NCBI GenBank assembly: GCA_005503215.1
Contig: SCNS01000029.1
Span: forward strand, 1 to 60,399
Direction of reading: 5' to 3'
Length of the DNA: 60,399 nt
Origin: Sphingomonadaceae bacterium 3R27C6
Lineage (GTDB): Bacteria > Pseudomonadota > Alphaproteobacteria > Sphingomonadales > Sphingomonadaceae
Position 1 is the first letter of the stretch. Every line of letters begins with the position of its first letter. Below, in pieces: positions 15,341 through 23,830 of this stretch. The notes below the pieces were generated by a model, which worked only from the letters and a program-made list of their open reading frames with translations, ran no database searches and had not been told where the DNA came from. The position numbers and the translations under genes were made by a program.

Positions 15341-15475
15341 ATGAAGCGTACCTTTCAACCGAGCAACCTCGTGCGCGCCCGTCGCCACGGTTTCCGCGCC
15401 CGCAAGGCAACGGTTGGCGGCCGCAAGATTCTCGCCAACCGCCGCGCCCAGGGCCGCAAGAAGCTGTCGGCCTGA
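15341..15475 (+). CDS. rpmH: 50S ribosomal protein L34
   Basis: A 44-residue basic protein starting MKRTFQPSNLVRARRHGFRA and ending in GRKKLSA, the canonical L34 sequence at full length. L34 is a late-assembly protein of the large subunit. It heads the rpmH-rnpA-yidD-yidC-yihA cluster, a widely conserved order. The start is unambiguous because the family begins MKRTFQPS. A TTGACT/TATCCG promoter lies about 80 bp upstream. Confidence 0.97.
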   Translation: MKRTFQPSNLVRARRHGFRARKATVGGRKILANRRAQGRKKLSA

Positions 15476-15504
15476 TCGCTGACGCTTCTGCGCCAGTTCA
15501 GCTG

Positions 15505-15852
15505 GTGCGAACGCTTTCAAAACGCAGCGAATTTCTGGCCGCGAACCGCGGCCTTCGCTTTCCCATGCCCGGCTTTGTCCTGCTCGTCCGCCAGCGCGGC
15601 GACGGCGACAATTCGCTGGGCATCGGCTATACCGTCAGCAAGAAAGTCGGCAATTCGGTCACGCGCAACCGGATGAAGCGCCGGCTGCGCGAACTGTGCC
15701 GCGCCGCGCTTCCCGAATCGGGGATCGCCGGCGCCGACCATGTGCTGATCGGCCGGCCGGGCGGCAACGACATCGTCTTTGCCGAGCTTGGCGAGCATCT
15801 CGATTCGGCGCTGAAGCGCGCGGCGAAGAAGCTCGGGACGAAGCCGTCGTGA
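15505..15852 (+). CDS. rnpA: Ribonuclease P protein component
   Basis: This is the RNase P protein subunit, which assists the catalytic RNA in 5' maturation of tRNA. The family features are the N-terminal TLSKRSEFLAANRG, the central basic helix with SVTRNRMKRRLRE (the RNR signature) and a beta-rich C-terminus. The GTG at 15505 gives 115 residues, the usual length, and places VRTLSKRSEFL at the N-terminus. The 29-nt gap after rpmH has no strong ribosome site, so translation may depend on read-through from rpmH. The frame continues upstream, but without family similarity. Confidence 0.93.
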   Translation: MRTLSKRSEFLAANRGLRFPMPGFVLLVRQRGDGDNSLGIGYTVSKKVGNSVTRNRMKRRLRELCRAALPESGIAGADHVLIGRPGGNDIVFAELGEHLDSALKRAAKKLGTKPS

Positions 15853-15872
15853 TTGCCGCCCATCTCCTTTAT

Positions 15873-15948
15873 CGTCACCCCGGACTTGATCCGGGATCCC
15901 GCTCGGCGACGTTGAAAAGCGGGACCCCGGATCAAGTCCGGGGTGACG
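15873..15948. repeat. REP-like palindrome, type CGTCACCCCGGACTTGATCC
   Basis: The two halves are complementary (CACCCCGGACTTGATCCGGG and its inverse ending GGGGTGACG) around a short centre. It lies between rnpA and yidD within an otherwise contiguous cluster. A second copy is at 28878-28968. Confidence 0.85.
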
Positions 15949-16003
15949 AAGAAGAAAAAGCATCGATCGCGCGTGAAGTTGCGCAGATTTCCGGGCTTTT
16001 CTC

Positions 16004-16216
16004 GTGATCGCCAAATTGCTCATCCTGATCGCGCGCGGCTGGCAAATCGGCCCGTCGCGCATCCTGCCGCCGACCTGCCGCTACGCGCCCTCGTGCAGCG
16101 AATATGCGATCGTCGCACTGCGGCGCCATGGTGCGATCAAGGGTGGCTGGCTGGCGACAAAGCGGCTATTGCGCTGCCATCCTTGGGGGGGACACGGGTA
16201 CGACCCGGTCCCGTAA
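16004..16216 (+). CDS. yidD: Membrane protein insertion efficiency factor YidD
   Basis: A 70-residue protein with the YidD signature: an amphipathic N-terminal helix (KLLILIARGWQ), PPTCRYAPSCSEYAI with its three cysteines or serines in the usual places, and CHPWGGHGYDPVP at the C-terminus. YidD associates with the inner membrane and helps YidC insert proteins. It starts with GTG at 16004. A REP element separates it from rnpA; yidC follows after 43 bp. Confidence 0.94.
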   Translation: MIAKLLILIARGWQIGPSRILPPTCRYAPSCSEYAIVALRRHGAIKGGWLATKRLLRCHPWGGHGYDPVP

Positions 16217-16259
16217 TCGATTCCCGACATTCTTTAGAGACGAAGAGAGACCGAAGAGC

Positions 16260-18005
16260 GTGGACGACAAGCGTAACATGATCGCGGCAATTTTGTTGTC
16301 GGTGGCCATCCTGATCGGCTGGAATTTCGTCTCCGAGAAATTCTTCCCCACCCCCGACAAGCCCGATGTGACGACGACGGTCGCCGGGCCGGGCGGCACC
16401 GCACCCGCCGCGGCGCCGGGCCAGCCCGCTGCGCTGCCCGCCCCCGGGGTGCCCGCTACGGCCGCGCCGCAGGCGATCCGCCCGATCGAAGCGGTGCTCG
16501 CCGACGGCAACCGCATTCCGATCGAAACCCCCGCGATCAAGGGGTCGATCAACCTCGTCGGCGCGCGCGTCGACGACATCACGCTCAGCAAATATCGCCA
16601 GACGATCAAAAAGGATTCGCCGCCGGTTCGCCTGTTTGCCCCCGCGGGCACCAAGGCCGCCTATTTCGCGAGCATCGGCTGGTCGGCGCAGGGCGTGGTG
16701 GTTCCGGGCCCGACCACGGTCTGGACCGCGACCGGGACCAAATTGACCCCGACGACGCCGGTCACGCTGAGCTGGGCCAACGGCGCCGGCCAGACGTTCC
16801 GCATCGAATATAGCATCGACGATGATTATCTGATCACCGCGAAGCAGACGATCGCCAACACCGGCACCGCGCCGGTCGCGGTGCGCAGCGGCACCTATAT
16901 CGACCGCACCGGCAAGCCGACCGACCCGCACGAGCAGGACAGCTGGACGATCCACGTCGGCCCGACCGGCTATCTCGACGGCAAGTCGAACTTCACCAAT
17001 TATGACGAACTCGAAGAGGCCGCGAACAACACGGTTTCCTACACCTCGGCAGGCTGGCTCGGCTTCACCGACAAATATTGGCTCGCCGCGGTCGTCCCCG
17101 CGAAGGGCGAAAAAGTCTCCGCCGCGTTCAATTCGCTGCCGGGCGGTGCCTATCGCGCCGCCTTTGCGCGCGACCTTGTCGAGGTCGCGCCGGGCAAGCA
17201 GATCACGACCACCAGCCGCGTCTTTGCCGGCGCCAAGGAAGTGAGCACGCTCTCGCACTATCAGGACGATCAGGGCATCACGCGCCTGTCGAACGCGATC
17301 GACTGGGGCTGGTTCGAATTTTTCGAGGTGCCGATCTTCAAGCTGCTCGACTGGCTGTTCAAGCAGGTCGGCAATTTCGGCGTCGCGATCATGGTGCTGA
17401 CCTTGATCATCCGCGCGCTGATGTTCCCGATCGCGCAGCGCCAGTTCGGATCGATGGCGCAGATGCGCCTCGTGCAGCCGAAGATGAAGGCGCTGCAGGA
17501 GCGCCATAAGGACGACAAGCCCAAGATGCAGCAGGAGCTGATGAAGCTCTATAAGGACGAGAAGATCAATCCGCTCGCCGGCTGCCTGCCGATCGTGATC
17601 CAGATCCCGATCTTCTATGCGCTGTATAAGGTGCTGATGCTGACGATCGAAATGCGGCACCAGCCGTTCATCCTGTGGATCAAGGATCTGTCGGCGCCCG
17701 ATCCGCTGCACATTCTCAATCTGTTCGGGCTGCTGCCCTTCACCCCGCCGTCGATCCTCAGCATCGGCATTCTCGCGGTGATCCTGGGCATCACGATGTT
17801 CCTGCAGTTCCGTCTGAACCCGCAGGCGACCGACCCCGTGCAGCAACAGGTGTTCAAGATCATGCCGTGGCTGTTCATGTTCATCATGGCGCCGTTCGCG
17901 GCGGGCCTGCTGCTCTACTGGATCACCAACAATATCCTGTCGATCGCGCAGCAGCAGTGGATGTACCGCAAGTTCCCGCAGCTGAAGGCGGCACCGACGA
18001 AGTGA
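16260..18005 (+). CDS. yidC: Membrane protein insertase YidC
   Basis: A 581-residue insertase (Oxa1/Alb3 family), full length for Gram-negative YidC. The first helix is IAAILLSVAILIGWNF, followed by an Ala/Pro-rich linker (about 45-75) and the large periplasmic beta domain to about residue 350. The conserved insertase core has helices at about 365-385, 435-455, 480-500 and 525-545, with the charged hairpin KALQERHKDDKPKMQQE. The GTG at 16260 was chosen because the family N-terminus reads (M)DDKRNMIAAILL and AGAGACCGAAGAG lies upstream. Its stop codon overlaps the yihA start (GTGA). Confidence 0.97.
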   Translation: MDDKRNMIAAILLSVAILIGWNFVSEKFFPTPDKPDVTTTVAGPGGTAPAAAPGQPAALPAPGVPATAAPQAIRPIEAVLADGNRIPIETPAIKGSINLVGARVDDITLSKYRQTIKKDSPPVRLFAPAGTKAAYFASIGWSAQGVVVPGPTTVWTATGTKLTPTTPVTLSWANGAGQTFRIEYSIDDDYLITAKQTIANTGTAPVAVRSGTYIDRTGKPTDPHEQDSWTIHVGPTGYLDGKSNFTNYDELEEAANNTVSYTSAGWLGFTDKYWLAAVVPAKGEKVSAAFNSLPGGAYRAAFARDLVEVAPGKQITTTSRVFAGAKEVSTLSHYQDDQGITRLSNAIDWGWFEFFEVPIFKLLDWLFKQVGNFGVAIMVLTLIIRALMFPIAQRQFGSMAQMRLVQPKMKALQERHKDDKPKMQQELMKLYKDEKINPLAGCLPIVIQIPIFYALYKVLMLTIEMRHQPFILWIKDLSAPDPLHILNLFGLLPFTPPSILSIGILAVILGITMFLQFRLNPQATDPVQQQVFKIMPWLFMFIMAPFAAGLLLYWITNNILSIAQQQWMYRKFPQLKAAPTK

Positions 18006-18664
18006 GCGAAGTCGAACTTGAACCCGGGGCCGACCCCGAACGGGCGGAGCGCGCGCGCAAGCTGTTTTCGGGACCGATTGCGTTCCTGAAATCGGCGCCC
18101 GCGCTCCAGCATCTGCCGCCGCCGAGCGTGCCCGAGATCGCGTTCGCGGGGCGCTCGAACGTCGGCAAATCGTCGCTGCTCAACGCGCTCACGAACCGGG
18201 GCGGCCTCGCGCGCACCTCGGTGACGCCGGGGCGGACGCAGGAATTGAACTATTTCGACGTCGGCGAAGATCCGCTCATCTTCCGGCTCGTCGACATGCC
18301 CGGTTACGGCTTTGCCAAGGCGCCGAAGGATGTCGTCAAGAAATGGCGTTTCCTGATCAACGATTACCTCCGCGGCCGCGCGGTGCTGAAACGCACGCTC
18401 GTGCTGATCGACAGCCGCCACGGGATCAAGGACGTCGACCGCGACGTGCTCGAAATGCTCGACACCGCGGCGGTCAGCTATCGCATCGTGCTCACCAAGG
18501 CCGACAAGATCAAGGCGACCGAACTCGAAGCGGTGCAGGCCGCGACCGAGGCCGAAGCCCGCAAGCATCCCGCCGCGCATCCGCAGGTGATCGCGACGAG
18601 CAGCGAAAAGGGCATGGGCATCGCCGAGCTGCGCACCGCGGTGCTGGAGGCGGTCGAGTCCTAA
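18002..18664 (+). CDS. yihA: Ribosome biogenesis GTPase YihA/YsxC (EngB)
   Basis: A 220-residue TRAFAC GTPase required for assembly of the 50S subunit. G1 is GRSNVGKSS, G2 region TPGRTQ, G3 DMPGYGFA and G4 TKADK; the GYGFAKAP segment is typical of EngB. Start GTG at 18002 overlaps the yidC stop by 4 bp, giving tight coupling. The acidic N-terminal 20 residues (SEVELEPGADPERAERARK) precede the domain. It ends the cluster; a palindromic repeat follows. Confidence 0.95.
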   Translation: MSEVELEPGADPERAERARKLFSGPIAFLKSAPALQHLPPPSVPEIAFAGRSNVGKSSLLNALTNRGGLARTSVTPGRTQELNYFDVGEDPLIFRLVDMPGYGFAKAPKDVVKKWRFLINDYLRGRAVLKRTLVLIDSRHGIKDVDRDVLEMLDTAAVSYRIVLTKADKIKATELEAVQAATEAEARKHPAAHPQVIATSSEKGMGIAELRTAVLEAVES

Positions 18665-18669
18665 TTTCT

Positions 18670-18829
18670 CCTCTCCCCTTGCGGGAGAGGATGGTGCAGG
18701 TTGCGGACTTGTCCGCTACCGGAACCTGGAGAGGGGGCGTGCGCACGCAACCGTTGACACCCCCTCTCCCAGCTACGACTAGGCAGCAAGCTGCCAAGTC
18801 TGCGCAACCCTCTCCCGCAAGGGGAGAGG
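18670..18829. repeat. Palindromic repeat with 21-bp inverted ends (CCTCTCCC family)
   Basis: The ends 18670-18690 and 18809-18829 are perfect inverted copies, and each is itself a hairpin (CTCTCCCCTTGCGGGAGAG). The interior holds further inverted pieces. A related element lies inside coaBC at 37551-37643. Here it sits between yihA and a GST gene. Confidence 0.85.
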
Positions 18830-18845
18830 GATTAAAGGAGACACC

Positions 18846-19517
18846 ATGAAACTCTTCCTCGGCAACAAGGCATACTCCAGCTGGAGCCTGCGCGGCTGGC
18901 TCGCGGTCAAGCATAGCGGCCTGCCGTTCGAGGAAGTCACCGTCCCGCTTTACGACGAGGACTGGTCGAACCGCCGCGAAGGCGACGAATTCGCCCCGTC
19001 GGGCGGCAAGGTGCCGATCCTGTGGGATGGCGACGATATCGTCGTGTGGGACAGCCTCGCGATCATCGACTATCTCAACGAAAAGACCGGCGGCACGAAG
19101 GGATTCTGGCCCGACGACATGGCCGCGCGCGCGATGGCGCGCTCGATGGCGGCCGAAATGCATTCGAGCTTCGCCGCGCTTCGCCGCAACCACAGCATGA
19201 ACATCCGGCGCATCTACCCCCCCGCCGAACTGCTCCCCGAAGTGCAGGCCGATGTCGTGCGCATCTTCCAGATCTGGGCCGAGGCCCGCGCGCGCTTCGG
19301 CGGCGACGGCGATTATCTTTTCGGCAAATGGTCGGCGGCCGACATCATGTTCGCGCCCGTCGTCACGCGCTTTATCACTTACTCGATCCCGCTGCCGCGC
19401 TTTGCCGCCGCTTATGCGCAGGCGGTGATCAGCCACCCGTGCATGCAGGAATGGATCGGCGGCGCGCAGGCCGAGGACTGGATCATCGAGAAGTTCGAGG
19501 GGCCGGTCGAGGGCTGA
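18846..19517 (+). CDS. Glutathione S-transferase family protein
   Basis: A 223-residue GST beginning MKLFLGNKAYSSWSLRGWLA, where SSWS gives a Ser-type catalytic motif. SGGKVPILWDGD has the cis-Pro, VWDSLAIIDYLNEK the glutathione-binding Asp-Ser and YLFGKWSAADIMFAPVVTRF the C-terminal cap. It is unlinked to the VOC-GST operon, 5 kb away. Its start follows TTAAAGGAGACACC, a strong ribosome site placed right after the palindromic repeat. The substrate is unknown. Confidence 0.9.
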   Translation: MKLFLGNKAYSSWSLRGWLAVKHSGLPFEEVTVPLYDEDWSNRREGDEFAPSGGKVPILWDGDDIVVWDSLAIIDYLNEKTGGTKGFWPDDMAARAMARSMAAEMHSSFAALRRNHSMNIRRIYPPAELLPEVQADVVRIFQIWAEARARFGGDGDYLFGKWSAADIMFAPVVTRFITYSIPLPRFAAAYAQAVISHPCMQEWIGGAQAEDWIIEKFEGPVEG

Positions 19518-19585
19518 GTCCAAGCTATCGCGGCGATGAACCGGCCGTTCAGGACATGACCATGTCGGCCTGCTATTCCGGGCCT

Positions 19586-20233
19586 ATGCGATATCCTGTC
19601 ACCGCGGCGCTGATCGCCTTTGCCCTGCTGTTCCCGGCCGCCAGCCCGGCGGCGGCGCAGCGCGGGGCGGACTGGGAGATCGGCCCGATCATTCGCGGCA
19701 AGAATTATTCGCAAGGCATGCCGCTGCGTCCGCAGCCGACCCGTACCGGGTGGCAATTCGACTTTCCCGTCGGCAGCGCCGCCGCCGGCCATGTCCATTA
19801 TGTCACCTTCCGCCCTGGCCCGATCTCGCCGCAAGCCCGCATCGTCGTGCGCTACCGCGTCGATGCACAGGCCGGCACGCGCTTCGTGCCGCAGGAAAGC
19901 CCCGATGTTCCCGCCACCGTGTCGCTCTATTTCCAGCGGCGCGGCGACAATTGGAGCGCGAAGGGCCGCTACGAAGATTTTCGCTGGTACGCCCCCGCCG
20001 CCACGGTGCGCGAAATCGCGCCGGGCGAACATGAAATCAGCGTCGGGCTCGACGATCCGAACTGGATTTCCGTCCTGGGCCGAACCGCCGGATCGAAGCC
20101 GGGCTCGATCGAGGCCGCACTCGCCGACATCGACCGCATCGGGCTGGTCTTCGGATCGCCGGCGGCGCGCGGTCACGGCGTCTATGCGACCGCACCCGCC
20201 CGCTTCACACTGCTGAGTTACCGAATTCTCTAG
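19586..20233 (+). CDS. Hypothetical exported protein
   Basis: A 215-residue protein with a clear signal peptide (MRYPVTAALIAFALLFPAAS, cleavage likely after AAA near 24). The mature part is beta-rich, starting DWEIGPIIRGKNYSQG, and has a carbohydrate-binding-like look (FVPQESPDVPATVSLYFQRR), but I do not recognise a family with certainty. ATG codons at 19556 and 19562 in the same frame would extend it by 8-10 residues; 19586 gives the best signal peptide. It is convergent with the cupin gene, and the two ends overlap by 4 bp. Confidence 0.7.
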   Translation: MRYPVTAALIAFALLFPAASPAAAQRGADWEIGPIIRGKNYSQGMPLRPQPTRTGWQFDFPVGSAAAGHVHYVTFRPGPISPQARIVVRYRVDAQAGTRFVPQESPDVPATVSLYFQRRGDNWSAKGRYEDFRWYAPAATVREIAPGEHEISVGLDDPNWISVLGRTAGSKPGSIEAALADIDRIGLVFGSPAARGHGVYATAPARFTLLSYRIL

Positions 20234-20697
20234 GGAATCCGCGACGTCGGATACGGCGTGCCGTCCTTGTGGAAATAGCCGTCGGGCGTGAAAAGCATGT
20301 CGATGTCCGAATAACCGCCGCCGGTGTCATATTTCTTGCCGCCGCCCAAGGCGACGAAGACGCAGTCGGCGCCCGATTCGTTGACGAGGTGATGGCCGTT
20401 GGTGCTGCCCTTCGGCCACACCGCGATGTCGCCGGGCCGCATCGGCCAGCGTCCGTCATCTTCGATCAGCACCGCCTCGCCCGAAATCATCACGAGCATC
20501 TCGTCCTCGCCGTCGTGCCAGTGACGCTGCGACGACCAGGCGCCGGGTTTGAGCACGACATGGCTCGCGGCGAAGTCGCTGAGCCCCGTCGGCGGCGCGA
20601 GGCGGCGGTACCAGCGGCCCTGCACAGGCGCATCGTAAGGCGCGGGATAGCCCGTCGTGTTGGTTTGCGGGATCGTATCGAGATCGAGCTTGGGCAT
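20230..20697 (-). CDS. Cupin domain protein
   Basis: A 155-residue single-domain cupin. Motif 1 is RHWHDGEDEMLVMISGEA, with two His and a Glu as metal ligands, and motif 2 is PGDIAVWPKGSTNGHHLVN with the fourth His. The ATG at 20697 (MPKLDLDTIPQTNT) has GAGG 6 nt upstream. Small cupins bind metals and act as dioxygenases, isomerases or sugar-binding sensors; none can be chosen here. It is divergent from dapE across 96 bp. Confidence 0.85.
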   Translation of the reverse strand: MPKLDLDTIPQTNTTGYPAPYDAPVQGRWYRRLAPPTGLSDFAASHVVLKPGAWSSQRHWHDGEDEMLVMISGEAVLIEDDGRWPMRPGDIAVWPKGSTNGHHLVNESGADCVFVALGGGKKYDTGGGYSDIDMLFTPDGYFHKDGTPYPTSRIP

Positions 20698-20793
20698 GGC
20701 AGTCCTCGTGGCTTTGTTCCCACTTTGTTTCGCACAAAGGCGGCGCGATGCAAAGCCTCGACTTGCGGCCGCGCGAGGGAGTAAGGGAGCGGC

Positions 20794-21927
20794 ATGAGCA
20801 TCACCGTCGATCCCGTAGAGCTTGCCAAGGCGCTGATCGCCGCGCCGAGCGTCACCCCCGCCATGGGCGCCGTGTTCGACACGCTGGAGGCGGCGCTGAC
20901 CCCGCTCGGCTTCACCGTCGAGCGGTTCATCGACGGGATCGAACCCGACGGCCCCGTCGAAAACCTGCTCGCGGTGCGGACGGGCAAGGGGCCGAAGCAT
21001 TTCGGCTTTGCGGGGCATCTCGATGTCGTGCCGCCGGGTATCGGCTGGACCGGCGATGCCTTTGCTCCCGAGGTGCGCGGCGATTTGCTCTACGGCCGCG
21101 GCGCGGTCGACATGAAGGGCTCGATCGCCGCCTTTGTCGCTGCGGCGGCCGCGACGCCGGTCGAGGCGGGCACGATCAGCCTGATCATCACCGGCGACGA
21201 GGAAGGCCCGGCGATCTTTGGCACGCGCGCGCTGATGGAGCATATGGACGCGCGCGGCGTCCGCCCCGACATGATCGTCGTCGGCGAGCCCACGTCGGTG
21301 AACCGGCTCGGCGACATGGTGAAGATCGGCCGACGCGGCTCGGTCAATATCTGGATCGACGTGCCGGGAACGCAGGGCCATGTCGCCTACCCGCACCTCG
21401 CCGACAATCCGATCCCCAAGCTGGTCAAGATTTTGGCCGCGATCGATGCGGTGGTGCTGGACAGCGGCAACGACTGGTTCCAGCCGTCGAACATCGAATT
21501 CACCGACATCGAGGTCGGCAATGGCGCAACCAATGTCATCCCCGCGTCGGCGCGCGCGCGGCTGTCGATCCGCTTCAACGACCGGCATAAGGGCGCCGAC
21601 CTCGTCGCGATGATCGAGCGTCTTGCGCACGACGTCGAGCCCAATGCCAAGGTGCTCGGCAAGATTTCGGGTGAAGCCTTCCTCACCCCGCCGGGCGACC
21701 TGTCCGAACTGGTCGCCGAGGCGATCCATGCCGAAACCGATGTGCGCCCCGAAATGTCGACCACCGGCGGCACCTCGGACGCACGCTTCCTCCACGCGCT
21801 CTGCCCGGTGGTCGAGTTCGGGCTGACCAATGCCACGATGCACAAGCTCGACGAAGCCGTCGCGGTCGAGGATCTGCACATGCTCACCGCCATCTATCGC
21901 GGCATATTGATGCGCGCTTTCGTCTAA
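20794..21927 (+). CDS. dapE: Succinyl-diaminopimelate desuccinylase
   Basis: A 377-residue M20 metallohydrolase that releases succinate from N-succinyl-LL-DAP in lysine and peptidoglycan-precursor synthesis. It shows GHLDVVPPG with the first zinc His and catalytic Asp, YGRGAVDMKGS with the bridging Asp, ITGDEEGPA with the catalytic Glu, and TTGGTSDARF, which is the DapE-specific C-terminal signature distinguishing it from ArgE. The length is typical. The start at 20794 follows AGGGAGCGGC. The Smr gene on the opposite strand overlaps its stop by 4 bp. Confidence 0.95.
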   Translation: MSITVDPVELAKALIAAPSVTPAMGAVFDTLEAALTPLGFTVERFIDGIEPDGPVENLLAVRTGKGPKHFGFAGHLDVVPPGIGWTGDAFAPEVRGDLLYGRGAVDMKGSIAAFVAAAAATPVEAGTISLIITGDEEGPAIFGTRALMEHMDARGVRPDMIVVGEPTSVNRLGDMVKIGRRGSVNIWIDVPGTQGHVAYPHLADNPIPKLVKILAAIDAVVLDSGNDWFQPSNIEFTDIEVGNGATNVIPASARARLSIRFNDRHKGADLVAMIERLAHDVEPNAKVLGKISGEAFLTPPGDLSELVAEAIHAETDVRPEMSTTGGTSDARFLHALCPVVEFGLTNATMHKLDEAVAVEDLHMLTAIYRGILMRAFV

Positions 21928-22499
21928 TCTTCGCGGGCGCGCCGCAGGATGACATAGACCGCGCCCGCGCCGCCGTGGCTGATATGCGCGGGGCGGAGCG
22001 CGACGATCTGGTCGGCGTAGGGCGAGTAAGCAAGCCAGTCGGGCAGTGAAGCACGGATCGCGCCGCGCGGGCGCGGGTCGCCGTGCATCTGCGGCAGGCG
22101 GTCGGCCCCCGGACGCAAACGTCCCGCCACCACGAGCAACACGCGCGCACCGCGCATCAGCCCGCGCCCGATCGCCTCGTCGAGCAAAGCCTGCGCCGAG
22201 GCGAGCGTATGGCCGTGGAGGTCAATGCTGAGATCGGGGCGGACGAGCCCTTTGCGGAGGCGCCGGTCCCAATGGCCGTCGAGCGTCGCGGCCTGGTGCG
22301 TGCGGCGCGGCGGCGGCAGTTTCATCGCCGGACGCGGTGCGGCAGCGGGAGCCGCGATGCTGCGCGGTGTGGGTTTCGGCGGATTGACGGTTGGCGGAGC
22401 GGTGGGCGCGAGCGGCGCCTTCGCCTTGGGCAGCGGCTTTACGGTCGCCGCGACCTTTTTCCACAGCGCGCTTTCCTCGGGGGCGAGGCGCCGCGGCAC
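21924..22499 (-). CDS. Smr domain protein
   Basis: A 191-residue protein with a Pro/Ala/Lys-rich disordered N-terminal half and a C-terminal Smr domain (about 90-187). The domain has LSIDLHGHTLASAQALLDEA, the RGARVLLVVAGR strand, and GGAGAVYVILRR at the end. Smr domains nick or cleave nucleic acids, e.g. structured DNA or collided-ribosome mRNA. The start is GTG at 22499, 1 nt after the mltA stop codon, so the two are translationally coupled. Confidence 0.88.
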   Translation of the reverse strand: MPRRLAPEESALWKKVAATVKPLPKAKAPLAPTAPPTVNPPKPTPRSIAAPAAAPRPAMKLPPPRRTHQAATLDGHWDRRLRKGLVRPDLSIDLHGHTLASAQALLDEAIGRGLMRGARVLLVVAGRLRPGADRLPQMHGDPRPRGAIRASLPDWLAYSPYADQIVALRPAHISHGGAGAVYVILRRARED

Positions 22500-22500
22500 G

Positions 22501-23826
22501 TCAAGGCGCCGGGATCAGCCGCGCGATGCTGGCGCGCGGCAGCAGCAGCAGCGCCGAACCGCGCCCCGCCATGCCGCCCGCGATCGCGCGCGCATCGTCG
22601 CCCGCGCCCCAGAAGCTGTCGAAGCGGTTGGCGCCCTTGATCGCGCCGCCGGTGTCCTGCGCGATCCACAGCCCATTGGGTTCGGCGCGGTCGAGCGAAA
22701 GGACAACGGGGGCGCCGAGCGGCACATATTTGGGATCGGCGGCGACGCTCGCACGGCCGGTCACGGGCACGCCGAGCGCGCCGAGCGGTCCGGGACCGGT
22801 GAGTTCGCGGAAGAAGACCCAGCTCGGGTTCTCGTTCATCACAGCGGCACCGCGCACGGGGTCGGCGCGGAGATAATCGAGGATGCCCTGCATCGACGCC
22901 TGCCCGCGCTGGAGCTCGCCGCGATCGAGCAGCAGCTTGCCGATGCCGACATAGCCGCGGCCGTTCTGCGTGTCGTAGCCGATGCGCATGATGCCGCCGT
23001 CGGGCAGGCGGAGACGGCCCGAGCCCTGCACCTGCAAGAAGAAGAATTCGGCGGCGTCGGCGGCATAGGCGATTTCGAGCCCGCGTCCGTCGAGCGCGCC
23101 GCTCTCGATCGCCGTGCGGTCGTAATAGCGGGTGAAATTGCTGCCATCGACGCGGCCGCGGATCTTGCGGCCCTTGAGGTCGTCGGCGAACGTGCCGAGG
23201 TCGACCTCGATCAGGTCGGCGGGGCGGCGATAGATGGGGACGTCATAGCCCGGCCGCTTCGTGCGCGAGCCGGCGATTTCGGGCTCGTAATAGCCGGTCA
23301 CGAACGCGGTGCCCGCACCAACCTGCACGGTGCCGAAATAGCGGGTGAAGAAGGCCGAAGCGTCGCTGTCCTTCCAGTTTTTCGCGGCGGTGCAGCTTTC
23401 GGCCCAGTCGGCGCCCTGCGTCAGGCCGCTGGTGTCGGTGCGGCGCTGGACCGAGGGGCAGCTGATCCGAAACGCGACGAGCGCCGCGCTCGCCTGTTCG
23501 GCGGTCACACCGAGCGTCGCGAAATCGGGGCCCGCGACAACGCCGCTGGCAGCGGCGGTCGTCGCATCGGCCGGGACGGGCGTTGCGGGAAGCGCCGCTC
23601 GTGGGGTCGCGGGAATCGGCTGCGCGGCGGCGCCGGCGCCCTCAGACGGGCGCGGTATATAGGGGCGCGGCGTGCCAGCCGGACGCGGCGGTGCAGGGCT
23701 GGTGGTCGCGGGACGGCCGCTATCCGCGTCGGGAATCACCGACGCGCAACCCGAAAGCAGTGGCAGAGTAGCGAGCAGCGCGAATCCGAAAGTCCGCGCG
23801 CGCGGCGCCCCCACCGCCCGGATCAT
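22501..23826 (-). CDS. mltA: Membrane-bound lytic murein transglycosylase A
   Basis: A 441-residue outer-membrane lipoprotein that cleaves peptidoglycan to 1,6-anhydro products. The lipobox is LLSGC with Ala at +2, so Lol sorting to the outer membrane is expected. A Pro-rich tether (30-95) precedes the MltA domain (RYFGTVQVGAGTAFVTGYYE, FFLQVQGSGRL) and the C-terminal 3D domain (GLWIAQDTGGAIKGANRFD) with its catalytic Asp. It lies between the Tim44-like gene (4-bp spacing) and smr on the same strand. Start codon: ATG at 23826. Confidence 0.95.
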   Translation of the reverse strand: MIRAVGAPRARTFGFALLATLPLLSGCASVIPDADSGRPATTSPAPPRPAGTPRPYIPRPSEGAGAAAQPIPATPRAALPATPVPADATTAAASGVVAGPDFATLGVTAEQASAALVAFRISCPSVQRRTDTSGLTQGADWAESCTAAKNWKDSDASAFFTRYFGTVQVGAGTAFVTGYYEPEIAGSRTKRPGYDVPIYRRPADLIEVDLGTFADDLKGRKIRGRVDGSNFTRYYDRTAIESGALDGRGLEIAYAADAAEFFFLQVQGSGRLRLPDGGIMRIGYDTQNGRGYVGIGKLLLDRGELQRGQASMQGILDYLRADPVRGAAVMNENPSWVFFRELTGPGPLGALGVPVTGRASVAADPKYVPLGAPVVLSLDRAEPNGLWIAQDTGGAIKGANRFDSFWGAGDDARAIAGGMAGRGSALLLLPRASIARLIPAP

Positions 23827-23830
23827 GCGA